This document shows positions 22,435-34,104 of a stretch of 64,000 nucleotides of DNA, piece after piece (positions within the stretch are counted from its first letter, which is position 1; each line of letters begins with the position of its first letter). The stretch spans positions 42,054,569-42,118,568 of the forward strand of contig NC_088776.1 in assembly GCF_954871325.1 (NCBI RefSeq), read 5' to 3'. A program made the position numbers and the translations under genes. The notes under the pieces were generated by a model. That model was not told the DNA's origin. It saw only the letters and a program-made list of their open reading frames with translations, and did no database searches. Source of the stretch: Gordionus sp. m RMFG-2023. Lineage: Eukaryota > Nematomorpha > Gordioida > Chordodea > Parachordodidae.

Positions 22435-24544
22435 TCAGAATAAATATAAGTTTTTTACTAAATCTAAAAGCAATTTTGTATCGATTGATATGTTTGCCTG
22501 AGTTAGTATATCTTTCATATCAGCGATATTATTGAAATCATTGAATGAATTGTAATTGAGATCTCTAAATATATTTTTTCAAAAATGGATCTATATAATA
22601 AAATTAATTTTGCATTTAATTGAGGGTAAATAAATAAACAATATCAAAAGCTCTTCGATTCATGTCAAGATTATATTAAAAATAAACAACCTAGATGGTA
22701 CTAAATCTTGGGAGGAATTTTGAATTGTTCCATTATTGTATCCATTGTCAAGATAATTGTTGTTATTGAAGCAATTTTGATCATCAATTATGTTATAAAT
22801 TTGTTCATAAATATCATCTAAATAAGAATCAAGCTTAGTTGTGCTCACAGCATTCAAAATATTGGATGTTGAGGGTTTGTGTTTAATGTTATTACTCTTT
22901 GTTTTATCTTCATTTTTATTCTCATTTGAGTTCAAATCATCTATATAATCAACAATTATGTGGTCTCTTAATGCTATAGGTAAATATTTCATAGTCTGCT
23001 TTTCTTGAGATATTGATGTTATTTTATTATCCTCGATGTTATATTTTATTTTATTAGGGGTTTGATTCTTTTTAATATCGTGAAAAGCATTTAATTCATG
23101 ATTATTTTTGTTATTTTCATCAACATTTATAATATCCTTGATCAAATCCAAATCCTCTAAATCTTGGATATTTTGCCCAAAAGAAGTTAATACATTTTTC
23201 TGAGCATGGTTTAAATTCATGTCCATTAAATAACTATCAACTTCTACCTCCATAAGTGGAGATTGGTTTAAAACTGGGTCATTTAAATCTATTAGTTTTG
23301 AGGATTTTAAAAAATTGTTATCATCAATTATATTTTCATTAATCATAGAAGAATTTGAAGGGGAATGTATAAAGTGATTTGATCCTTCTGAGTTTAAATA
23401 TATATCTTTGAACAATCCATCTATCAAATTCAATAAAATATGATGATTTAAAAAAATTAAAACCTGAAGGTAGGCCCATATCTGTAGTTATACTATTATT
23501 AGTGATATCTTTTGCATCAGCTGTAAATTTAAAAAATTATTTCAAAAATATTGCTGCTTATAAATATACTTGATTCTAAAGAATTTGAATCATTCTAAAA
23601 TTAAAAATATATAGTTATATAACAAACTTTAAAATACCATGTTTATGTAATATTTTGGTTCTTCGACAACCGCTTTATATTTATTCCTTGTATAATCAGT
23701 GTTATTATTCAACATTAATGGCATTTTTTTTTTCATTTTTAGATTCGATATAGGCTTTATCATTGCTAGCAAAAATTGGATTAACTGAAAATTAAAGCCA
23801 TATATAATTAAATAAAAGTAATAAAATACTTTTTTAACAATAATCTGTTGTTTGTTATATTTTTGTCGTAAATATAAGACTTCATCCCATAATGTAGTAT
23901 TTTCTCTGAAATTTAATTTAAACTTTATTAAACAAAATGAAGATATACCTTTTGATATCATCCATTTTTGATTCCAAATCCATTTGTCTTTCTTTAATAT
24001 TGCTAACATCTTGTATCATGTCATATACTGCTGAAGTTGAATTCCCACTTTCAGGTTTAAATGTAGGCTTAAGTATAAATTTTTTATAAAAATACCGATT
24101 TAAATACTACCTTTCTTTTAATATGTTCCAGTAAATGAGGATTACTACGAATAAAATAGGGATGAAAAAATTCAATGTTTTCATTTTCTGTTTTCAAACT
24201 TCCCTGTTCTATACTTGCAATCTTTCTAAAACCATCTATAAAACATTATTATCTATAGAAAGAAAATATTTATCAATTTTATTACACATATTAAGTTGTC
24301 TCACAAAACTTGTCATATTATTGTGTTTAAAATATTTTGGTAAGACTTGTTTGGCAAAATTGGTTGGGTTAAACACATTAAAACTCATTCCAGTCTATTT
24401 AAAAAATACAAATCAGAAAAAAAAAATATAGTATTTAACTTCACTCCATGCAATTAAATCATTAGTTTGAAGATCCTCTACTAAAGCCCATAATTTTGCT
24501 AAGAAAGCTGGGACCCCACTCATTTTTGAGGATAGGTTTACCAT
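22435..24544 (-). CDS. HSF: Heat shock transcription factor (HSF), 10 exons
   Basis: HSF trimerises on stress, enters the nucleus and binds inverted nGAAn repeats to switch on chaperone genes. Exons on the minus strand: 24544-24440, 24394-24286, 24235-24111, 24067-23949, 23905-23830, 23784-23638, 23594-23570, 23520-23464, 23420-22691, 22564-22435. They total 1,623 nt, 540 aa plus stop, and every join keeps frame at GT-AG. The DNA-binding domain (about 10-114) carries [37 protein letters not shown] and [14 protein letters not shown]. The HR-A/B coiled coil (about 125-190) carries [19 protein letters not shown] and LIQFLLAMI, followed by the conserved KKKMPLMLN. The rest is acidic and Asn/Ser-rich, as expected of an activation region, and I do not recognise motifs there. 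Introns 1-8 are 43-50 nt; the last is 126 nt and its acceptor is the least certain join. The first ATG was chosen; a second Met lies seven codons on. Confidence 0.93.
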
Positions 24545-25151
24545 TTTATGACTAAAATTTTAATCATAAAGTTTATCGTTTATGGCATAGTATGAAAATA
24601 GCATTTTAATGAACAAAATAAACAGAATTTTTTTTTTAAATTTGAATATAACTAAATTAATAATCGCATGAATAAATTTTTATGATCAATATATATAATT
24701 TTTTTCATTTATTTCGATAAACACAATCTAAATAAATCGGGATACTAATTTATTTATCGTGATATATCGTTTAATATTAAATAGTATTTCATTCGAGGGA
24801 ACAAACAAATACAAATGTGATAAGGGTTAATTTATACCATGAATAGCAATGCAATTGCTTATCCACTTAACTTTATAATATATTCAATAATGTCAGCTAG
24901 GCCAGGGTTAAAAAAAATTTGCTCGCCTCTTTATTCATTATTTAAAATATTTTGGTCCGAATGGGGTTTTTATATTGGATCTTTTAATTTCATTTGCCTT
25001 ATATTTATTTTTTTTTAGTTCTATTTTGTAAATTGCTTGGAAAATTAAGAAAATCTGTAAAGGAATCATATTTAAACTATAATAATGAATGTAATTCTTT
25101 TTTTCTAAAAAAATTATGAAGGACACTCCTTTTGTTTTACCTTTGTATCAT

Positions 25152-25240
25152 CCATGAGAAAAATTTTCAGGCTTGCATAATTTTCTGGCTAATATATTGA
25201 ATTAGCCATATCGGTTTAAATTGAGTCATTAACAACACTA
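25152..25240. repeat. Foldback MITE family, partial copy 3
   Basis: The stretch matches the right half of the copies at 17637 and 27444: ttctggctaatatattgaat, tagccatatcggttt and the end aacaacacta. The left half is missing. Confidence 0.55.
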
Positions 25241-25529
25241 ATTTTAATTAAAATAACACATTTCGACATAACTTTTATTGATATACATTTCAAATTATTA
25301 TTTTTGATCTGGGGTAACCATATCTTCATATGTTTTAAATGCATAAATAATATGTTATTATAATTTAGTAGATTATCTCAATGACTTTATAATAATACTA
25401 TCCATAATAATTTCAATAGTACTATAATATCTTTCCACAAACATCAAAACCAGAAAAATATAAATATTCATGGTATTTATTTGATATAAAGTCAATTTTG
25501 AGTATTTTGAATGTATAATCTAAAGAGAA

Positions 25530-25591
25530 ATTTTTAGCTCTGGGGGGGGGGGGGGCAAAACCGAAACCCCCCCCCATGGCTACGCCACTGT
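25530..25591. repeat. Transposon end with long G and C runs
   Basis: A run of G and a run of C flank caaaaccgaaa, followed by atggctacgccactg. The terminal word reversed, CAGTGGCGTAGCCAT, is like the left end of the element at 3899 (CAGTGGCGTTGCTA). The partner end was not located. Confidence 0.45.
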
Positions 25592-25911
25592 GTGGTAGTA
25601 TTATATGCGAGTACATTTGCTGAAGAATCCTATAACCCCTGTTATCTTGTGAGGCTCATAATTAACTCAATATATTTTTTTTATAGTGAAATGAGTGTCA
25701 TTATTTTATACAATAAAAGGGGTAAATAAAGTAAGATTTTATTTTAATTTGATACATATCAAAATTAAATATGGACAAGCAATTAATTAAGATTAAATAT
25801 TATGTTTAATTATAGAAAGAAATTATGTTGGTTGGAAATTTAATTCAAATTCAAAAATGTGTTAAAATATTTATTCATGTTTTTTAATTTTTCTAAAGTA
25901 ATTTTAAAAAA

Positions 25912-26100
25912 ATGTCTATTGATGAATTTTTATTATCCAATGATAATACAAATTTTACCAATTTAAATAAAAATAAAAACTTTAATCTGTCGAGAATTCA
26001 AAACCAAAAAGAATATACAAATATTGTAACAAGGAAAAAATATCAACAAGTGATAATCAAAGACCGCAAAATGCGTTTAAATGTCTGCGGCATCGGTTAA
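25912..26100 (+). pseudogene. Open frame just upstream of the Tc1/mariner relic
   Basis: The 62-residue frame contains FNLSRIQNQKEYTNIVTRKK and DRKMRLNVCGIG. It may be a decayed N-terminal part of the transposase that follows, but no clear motif supports this. Confidence 0.3.
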
Positions 26101-26189
26101 TAAATTTAGACGCGAGATATTCCGAGTAAAGAGATATTCTAAAAGAATACAATATTCAAAAAAAAGAGGAAGTAAGAAGAAGATTCTTC

Positions 26190-26950
26190 CATATTTGAAA
26201 AAAACATCATTAGCTTATTAATGGAAAATAACACTCTTACTATCCAGGAAATAATATAAAATTTGTCCTCTGATAGTCCAAAAATGAAAATAACCATTAC
26301 CAAATATATTAAAAGTATAGGTTGGTTTAAAAAAAGAACTGGCAAGGAGCCTGATAAAAAAATTACTATCGGGACAATTAATATTCGTCAAATCTATTGT
26401 GTAAAAATCTTAAATATTATAAGAGAAAAATTATATTTCTTAGATAAAATTGAAATAAACTTGCATGTTGCACCAGTAACACCTGGGGGCCATAAATCTC
26501 CGTCCAATAATAAAAATTCCATCCTCCAAGGGTAAAAATATACGCATACTTTGTATAATTGGAATTGGAGGGATAATCCATTATAAAATAATAAAATCGA
26601 AGTAGCTTATAGTGGGGTATTATTCCATGATTCTATGATAGAGCTTATTAGTATCTTACTACCGGATGCCCACATTATAATAGATAATACATCTATCCAT
26701 AGAAGCAATCTTAAGGATGGTTATAAAGGTAGATTTCAATACCTACCACTATATTCATTTCAGCTAAATCTTTTTGATTTTAAAAATTTTTTAGATTCTT
26801 GAATAATAAATGTCGAGCAATCAATCCCCGCCTTAATTCAAGAGATGAAATTGTTGGGAATATTATTCAGCTCTTACATGAATTTATTCCTTGTGATTTT
26901 ACTAATCTTTGAAATCACATTAAAAACTATTTTGAGTTGAGTTATCACTG
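26190..26950 (+). pseudogene. Tc1/mariner-like (IS630 superfamily) transposase relic
   Basis: Pieces in order: NNTLTIQEI and TITKYIKSIGWFKKRTGKEP (helix-turn-helix part), FLDKIEINLHVAPVTPGG (first catalytic Asp block, with Lys where an acidic residue is usual), LLPDAHIIIDNTSIHRSNLK (second Asp, DNxxxH), and YLPLYSFQLNLFDF, where PxLNPIE with the third acidic residue would be expected. The order and spacing fit a Tc1/mariner DDE transposase, though Phe and Asp replace the usual residues at the third position. Stops and frame changes make it dead. Terminal inverted repeats and flanking TA were not found. Confidence 0.75.
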
Positions 26951-27443
26951 ACAACTGATTAATTTGGTAATCCTCATAATTGATTTGTATTAATAATTTT
27001 AATGTTATCTTTTTTATGCTAAAAAGGTACTATCATCGAGTTCGAGGAACAAATATAATGATTTAATAAATGTTAATAATATTCTTTATGTATTTATTTT
27101 CTAGTATTATCATATTTTTTTTGAAATAAATAGTAATAAAATACATTAAATTAAAGAAATTATAAAAAAATTTCAAAAATTAAAAAGGTTTTTGCAAAAA
27201 AAAAGGATTTAAAATTTTAAACGGAATTTATTCAAAAATCTTACTTGAGCATTCTCAAAGAGGATCAAAAAAAATATTCATTTATCACCAGAAATTATAT
27301 ATCTACAACATATTCTTTTTATTATATAAACTGAAACATGACGTTTATTCTTAAATAAGCCTGTCCCATATGTATTCAATTAAAATAAAATATTACCTTG
27401 TTTACTCCCTTTTATTGTATATTTAATAATGACACTCATAGGC
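26951..27443. other. A/T-rich DNA, nothing recognised
   Basis: Only A/T-rich low-complexity sequence was seen between the Tc1/mariner relic and the MITE at 27444. Confidence 0.4.
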
Positions 27444-27665
27444 AGTGTTCTTAAACGGCTCGTTTTGAGCCGATTTTTAAAAACGGCTAACTCAATATTT
27501 CATCCAGAATAGTATAACACAAGCCTAAAGATTTTGTTTATAGAAGGAACAATGGTTTGGACATCTATTAGCGAAATCTCAAGGCTTAGGCAATATTATT
27601 TTGGCTAAAATATTGAGTTAGCCGTTTTTAAAAATCGGCTCAAAACGAGACGTTTAACAACACTA
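27444..27665. mobile_element. Foldback MITE, AGTGTTGTTAAACGGCTC family, copy 2
   Basis: The 80-bp-class inverted repeats are well kept: left AGTGTTCTTAAACGGCTCG and cggctaactcaatattt, right aaatattgagttagccg and CGAGACGTTTAACAACACTA. The flanks tcataggc (27436-27443) and ccataggc (27666-27673) match at 7 of 8 bases. The target appears to be the end of another element, since the right flank continues ataggcgtagccagg. Confidence 0.8.
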
Positions 27666-27901
27666 CCATAGGCGTAGCCAGGATATTCCTAAAGGGGGGA
27701 TTAAAAAATAACTGGTCCTTCGGTCGGGTTACCTTAATCTATATATAGTCATAAAATATTTTTAAAAGATAGGAGGTTAATTTTTATAAAAAAAATAAGC
27801 CTGGAACAAATATGAAATATATATTTATTAATTTATATAAATAATAAAATACTTGTATATACATTAATATAAAAGCATAGTAATAATTTATTCCAAATAA
27901 G
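27666..27901. repeat. Element end with ATAGGCGTAGCC and a G run
   Basis: The stretch cataggcgtagccaggatat then aaagggggg resembles the common CAGTGGCGTAGCC class of ends. Its inverted counterpart gctacgcctat is found at 38081-38092, but no matching target duplication supports pairing the two. The remainder is A/T-rich. Confidence 0.3.
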
Positions 27902-27999
27902 TAGTGTTGTCAGACGACTAACTAATAGTTTTAGTCGAAAAATTCGTAAAAACTTTAGCAACTAAATTAGTCTATTATCGACTAATTTGGTCGACTAAA

Positions 28000-28190
28000 A
28001 CGACTAATTTAGTCGATTAAAACGACTAATATAGTCGACTAAAACGACTAACATAGTCGACTAAAACGACTAATTTAGTCGACTAAAACGACTAATATAG
28101 TTGACTAAAACGACTAATTTAGTCGACTAAAAGAACTAATTAAGTCGACTAAAAGAACTAATAAAGTCGACTAAATTAAGTCATAAACAT
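28000..28190 (+). repeat. 22-bp minisatellite based on TAGTCGACTA
   Basis: The unit agtcgactaaaacgactaat plus two bases is repeated about eight times with point variation. Each unit contains the palindrome TAGTCGACTA or its close relative. A shorter, decayed version lies at 59155-59240 in the second foldback copy. Confidence 0.85.
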
Positions 28191-28199
28191 CATAATCGT

Positions 28200-30005
28200 T
28201 ATTTTTGAACATTTTTTAAATTTTTTAGGTAAAAATATATGTTGTAAAGATGAAAATCAAATTTCAGTGAAGATGTACCATCATAGAAAAATATTAATTG
28301 TAATAATCGTTATTTTTGAAAAGTAAATAGGTAAAAATATATTTATTGTAAAAGTGTTAAAATAAAATTTCAGTGAAGATGTACCATAGTAGAGTGACAA
28401 TTGTCATAATCGTTATTTTTTTAACTTTTTTGAATTATTTTAAAGTAAATAGCTAAAAATATATATTGTAAAAATTAAAATTTCAGTGAGCTGTACCATA
28501 GAAAAGTGACAATTGTCAAAATCGTTATTTGTGAACTTTTTTGAATTTTTTTAAAACAAATAGGTAAAAATATATATTGCAAAGATGTTAAAATAAAATT
28601 TCAGTGAAGATGTACCATGGAAAAGGGACAATTGTCATAATCGTTATTTGTGAACTTTTTTTAATTAAATAGGTAAAAATATATATTGTAAAGATGTTAA
28701 AATAAAATTTCAGTGAAGATGTACCATAGGAAAGTGACAATTGTCATAATCGTTATTTGTGAACTTTTTTTAGAGTAAATAGGTAAAAATGTAAAGATGT
28801 TAAAATAAAATTTCAATGAAGATGTACCATAGAAAAGTGACAATTGTCATAATCGCTATTTTTTATCTTTTTTAATTTTTTTTAAAACAAATAGGTAAAA
28901 ATATATATTGTGGAGATGTTAAAATAAAATTTCAGTGAAGATGTACCATAGAAAAGTGACAATTGTCATAATAGTTATTTTTGAACTTTTTTAAAGTAAA
29001 TAGATAAAAATATATATTTAAAGATGTTAAAATAAATTTCAGTGAAGATGTACCATAGAAAAGTGACAATTGTCATAATCGTTATTTTTGAACTTTTTTA
29101 ATTTTTTTTAAAGTTTATAGGTAAAAATATATATTGTAATGATGTTAAAATAAAATTTCAATGGAAAAGTTACAATTGTCATAATCGTTATTTGTGAACT
29201 TTTTGGAATTTTTTTAAAGTAAATAGGTAAGAATATATATTGTAAAAATGTTAAAATAAAATTTAAGTGAAGATGTACCATAGAAAGGTGACAAATGTCG
29301 TAACCGTTATTTGTGAACTTTTTTGAATTTTTTTAAAGTAAATAGGTAAGAATATATATTGTAATGTTAAAATAAAATTTCAGTGAAGATGTACCATAGA
29401 AAGGTGACAATTGTCATAATCGTTATTTTTGAACTTTTTTGAATTTTTTTTAAAGTAAATAGGTAAAAATATATATTGTAAAAATGTTAAAATAAAATTT
29501 CAGTGAAGATTTACCATATAAAAGTGACAATTGTCATAATCATTATTTTTGAACTTTTTTTAATTTTTTTAAAGTAATTAGGTAAAAATATATACTGTAA
29601 AGATGTTAAAATAAAATTTCAGTGAAGATGTACCATAGAAAAGTGACAACTGTAATAATCGTTATGAGTGAACATTTTTAAATTTTTTCAAAGCAAATAG
29701 GTAAAAATATATATTGTAAAGATGTTAAAATAAAATTTCAGTGAAGATGTACCATAGAAAAGTGACAATTGTCATAATCGTTATTTTTGAATTTTTTCTA
29801 AGCAAATAGGTAAATATATATTGTAAACATGTTAAATTAAAATTTTAGTGAAGATTCCACAGAAAAGTGACAATTGCCATAATCGTTATTTTTGAACTTT
29901 TTTGAATTTTTTTACAGCAAATAGGTATAAATATTTATTGTAAACATGTTAAGTTAACATTTCAGTTAAAATGTACCATAGAAAAGTAACAATTGTCTTT
30001 TTTTC
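28200..30005 (+). repeat. ~119-bp tandem array, left arm of foldback copy 1
   Basis: Unit landmarks are gtgacaattgtcataatcg, a gaactttttt run, aaataggtaaaaatatatat, gatgttaaaataaaattt and cagtgaagatgtaccatag. About 16 units show moderate divergence and small length changes in the T/A runs. Each unit carries the 12-bp palindrome TGACAATTGTCA. Confidence 0.9.
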
Positions 30006-30689
30006 AACTTTTTAGCTGAAACGAGCAGACTTTTAGCCTACGCCCCTTTATCTTATTGGGCGAGCTTGCTAAATAATATCAAAAATTACGAGCGGACCGG
30101 TTAAAAATTTTTTACTTTTAATTTTTATTTAAAATTTATCAGGTAAACATTAAAAAATATATGCTTCATAAAATTTTAACATTTGTCCAAAGTACAAATA
30201 ATAATTGTGGATGTTATATGTGGGAAAAGCTTATGAGATTAAAAAACAACTTAAATTTTATTTGCATGGATGAATATAAATCGACGTGAATAAAAATATG
30301 ATTTCACCTGTGGCCCAAAAGAAAAGAAAATTTAATTATTAAATTTTAAATGCACTGTTTGAAATAGGTAGCATCCACGTCAAGATTAAATCACAACATC
30401 AGAGTAGATGAGGTTATGAGAGGAAAGCACACTTTTTAATTACATAACCATTTAAATTTTAAAGTAAGGTTATTGATTTTTTAAGGCCTAGCACCATTAT
30501 TTTTTTGTACATTTCTTTAATTTATTATTTTAGAAAATAAATGATAAATCCCTCCTACGTTTATCTCTCCCAATGTTATTTAAAATTTGTAACAATAATT
30601 TAGCAAGATTTTTTGGTTCTTTAAATTATTTCATTAAAATGTATTATTTATATTATATTTATTATTTTAAATTTCAATGATTAGAGCGC

Positions 30690-31145
30690 CTTGATGGCAC
30701 CAGTAAGTTTTTTCACATTCTGAGTTATTATCTTATTCTACTTTTACATTAGACTCCTCACCTGCTCATACGATATCATATTCCGTTTTATTTAATTCTG
30801 CTATTAATCTTTGAATTCAGAGGCAAATGAACACAATTCGTTACGTAATTTAACACTCAATATATTTGCCAATTGTGTAAGTTTTTCCAAGGCCTTTTCA
30901 GAAATACCTTTACTATTTTTTTCATAAAAATGTATGAAGTAAATATTTTATCCAAAATAAGTTCTCTTTTCGCCGAAAAAAACCGTTCTGATGTTTATAA
31001 TTTTATCAATTATAGGACGAAATACTTCGACCCGATAATTGCAATCAAATCTTACAAGTATTTTTATTAACTCATTAATTTTCCGAAGATAACATCCTAA
31101 ACAGTTATCGATAATCTGGTATTTAAAAAATTTTTTATGAAGCAT
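30690..31145 (-). pseudogene. Central ORF relic of foldback copy 1
   Basis: The stretch is homologous to the intact 91-codon frame at 60931-61206. Shared stretches include NYRVEVFRPII and the nucleotides coding for the ELCSVA and LAELNET-like parts, but here the frame is broken. The function is unknown. Confidence 0.6.
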
Positions 31146-31264
31146 ATATTTTTTAATGTTTATCTAATGAATTTTAAATGAAAAATAAAAGTTAAAAGTT
31201 TGTTAGCCTTCCTATTGTTAAAATTCAAAGATCCGTTAGAACTTTTAAAAATTTGAAAATATTT

Positions 31265-32235
31265 TAAATAACGATTATGACAATTATCACTCTTCTATGG
31301 TACATATTCATTTAAGTTTTATTTTAACATCATTACAATATATATTCTTACCTATTTTCAAAAAAATTCAAAAAAGTTCACAAATAGCGATTATGACAAT
31401 TATCACTTTTCTATGGCATATCTTCATTGAGATTTTATTTTAACATCTTTACAATATATATTTTTACCTATTTACTTTAAAAAAAGTTCAAAAATAACGA
31501 TTAAGACAATTGCAACTTTTCTGTGGTATCTTCACTTAAATTTTATTTTAACATCTTTACAATATATTTTTACCTATTTGTTTTAAAAAAATTCAAAAAA
31601 GTTCACAAATAACGATTATGACAATTGTCACTTTTCTATGGTACATCTTCACTGAAATTTTTTTTAACATCTTTACAATATATATTTTTACCTATTTGCT
31701 TTGAAAAAATTCAAAAAAGTTTAAAAATAACGATTATGACAATTGTCACTTTTCCATGGTACATCTTCACTGAAATTTTATTTCAACATCTTTACAATAT
31801 ATATTTTTACCTATTTGCTTTGAAAAAATTCAAAAAAGTTCAAAAATAACGATTATAACAATTGTAACTTTTCTATGGTACATCTTCACTGAAATTTTAT
31901 TTTAACATCTTTACAATATATATTTTTACCTATTTGTTTTCAAAAAATTCAAAAAAGTTCAAAAATAACGATTATGACAATTGTCACTTTTCTATGGTAC
32001 ATATTCACTGAAATTTTATTTTAACATCTTTACAATATATATTTTTACCTATTTACTTTGAAAAAATTCAAAAAAGTTCAAAAATAACGATTATGACAAT
32101 TGTCACTTTTCTATGGTACATCTTCACTGAAATTTTATTTTAACATCTTTACAATATATATTTTTACCTATTTGCTTTGAAAAAATTTAAAAAAATTCAA
32201 AAATAGCGATTATGACAATTGTCACTTTTCTATGG
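31265..32235 (-). repeat. ~119-bp tandem array, inverted right arm of foldback copy 1
   Basis: The unit is the same as at 28200-30005, in reverse orientation. tgacaattgtcac recurs every 118-120 bp (near 31619, 31738, 31857, 31977, 32095, 32214). The units closest to the outer edge are the most alike. Confidence 0.9.
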
Positions 32236-32261
32236 TAAATCCACATAAATTATAACTTATA

Positions 32262-32820
32262 GAATTAGTTACAAAATACTAAGAAAAATTCCACTTTTAC
32301 AGACATATTTGACAGTTAGAGAATATATTACAGTTAGTATTTTAACAAATTTTACTAATCAATGCTCTTGATAATAAATATAGCAACAATTTCCATTCAA
32401 TTATTTAACGCCATCTTTTGATTTTAAATAAAAAATGATATAAATTAATCTTCATATTATTCATCCCATCCCACAATATCTTTAAAAGATATTTTCTGAT
32501 GTCCTTATCAATATTTTATAGTTTTTTGTAAAATATATAATTCGCTATATTGGTAAAAATTACTTGATTGTCATATGATAATTGATAAAATTAGATATAC
32601 TGTAAATCTACGACATATAATATTCCAATGTTTTTATTGGGCTTTAATTTTTTGATTTAATTTATGATTTAATTTTATCAATAGTTTTATAATTATATTT
32701 TACTTTCATTAAGATAAATAAATTAAAATTACTCACTTTATAAAAAAAATTATATTTGATATTATATTATTTAGTAATTATATGGATCTATTATTAATAT
32801 TTATAATAGATTTCACTTAT
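32262..32820 (+). repeat. Dispersed repeat DR, copy 2 (longest)
   Basis: It begins gaattagttacaaaatacta and continues through attccacttttacagacata, tttaacgccatct, attcatcccatcccacaata and ttagtaattatatggatcta. Copy 3 at 38117-38493 matches it closely but lacks about 150 bp in the middle. Copy 1 is at 4487-4700. Confidence 0.8.
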
Positions 32821-34104
32821 GTCTTAAGACTTATCTTTGGCTTATATTCCATTTCTTAAAAAACATTTTTGGTTCACTTTTTATATATAAAAATGCTTTT
32901 TTCTAAAAATGTATAAATTATGATGAATAATAGTTTAATAAAAAAATATCAACTTTGTTATATAGGTGATAGCAGGTGAAAGTTAACGGTGGAGATTTTT
33001 ATTTATAATAATTTTATTCTAAAACTAAAAATGATGCTTTTAAAATAAATATAAAATAAGGTATATATATGTTTATATGTATTATAAAAAAACATTAAAC
33101 GAAATACATAGTTAAAGGCTATAGAAAACAATTTAAGTTAAATAAAAAATCAATCGATCAACATTCCCCTTCTTCTGAAAAGCATTCCCACAATCCATCT
33201 GAGCTGTCATAGCGAGCTTGTCGTCCAAATGATTTATCATTTTGATTGTCAAGTTGTTGCATATGTCGTCTTAATCGTTGGCTTGTTTGAATCGTAAGCT
33301 TCATATCTCAGTGGTTATCATTATCAATTTTTTAAAATTGTTAATCATTATTTATTATTAAATATATATGAAGATTTTGAATGATTTTAGAATATAGATA
33401 TTATTGAATAACGTCGTTATAGAATAAGATTCTTCGAGTAAACGAAATAGAATTAATTTAACGAATAACGAATTTGATTATGATTGATTGATTATATATT
33501 TAAATAAATTTAAATTTGAATAGTTAATTTTAGTTTTATTTGAATATTGTTTATTTTTAAAATATATTAACGTTGATTGTTTAATATGTTAAAAACTTTA
33601 TAAATATAGATACTAAAAAGAAATAATATATATAATAAAATTTGATTTAAAAAAGAATTAATTTAAATAGTTTCTTAAATTAAAACACTTTCTTTTATGG
33701 TGCCCCGGTTACGGTGGTACGTTTTTTCGTTTTTCTTTCTTTTTTTTTAAAAAAAAATATAAAACAAAGTAAAATAATAAAAGTTTAAAATATCCTTACC
33801 TTGAATTCTTTTGTAAAAATAAAAGGTAATGGAATTACTTATCAAATTCGTCGTTCGATATTGGAGATGATAAAAGGACATATAAAATTTTTTTGACTTT
33901 TCTTTTCGATAGTCAAAATTTTATCCAAATTTACAAAATTATAAAAGGTAAAAAAATTTTATTTAGAATAAATATAACTTGTTAACTTCTTGTTTCTTTT
34001 ATGGCGCCCTGTTACGTTTTTGTAAAAAAAAAGAAGAATAAAATATAGAAAATTTGCCTAAAATTAAAATAAAAAAGTATAAATTAAATTAAATTTGAAA
34101 TTGA

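Larger units (their letters stand above)
24545..25911. other. HSF upstream region with transposon pieces
   Basis: The stretch holds the HSF 5' flank, a half-copy of the foldback MITE (25152-25240) and a G/C-run transposon end (25530-25591). Otherwise it is A/T-rich, without a gene. I did not find a convincing array of nGAAn heat shock elements. Confidence 0.4.
27902..32240. mobile_element. Foldback element with tandem-array arms, copy 1
   Basis: The layout is: TAGTGTTGTCAGACGACTAA at the left edge, a TAGTCGAC minisatellite (28000-28190), a direct array of about 16 units (28200-30005), a ~170-bp non-repeated arm (from 30014), a central region with an ORF relic, the inverted ~170-bp arm (to about 31260), and an inverted array of about 8-9 units (31265-32235). 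The inner arms share gtaaacattaaaaaatatat then gcttcataaa, once in each orientation. Copy 2 at 59127-62075 has the same order. The right outer edge lacks the TAGTCGAC part, so the arms are unequal and the right boundary is approximate. The superfamily is not assigned. Confidence 0.7.

Noticed and set aside
31625-31849. Open frame with YIFLPICFEKIQKSLKITIM repeated twice
   Set aside because: It is two units of the ~119-bp array read in one frame, not a gene.
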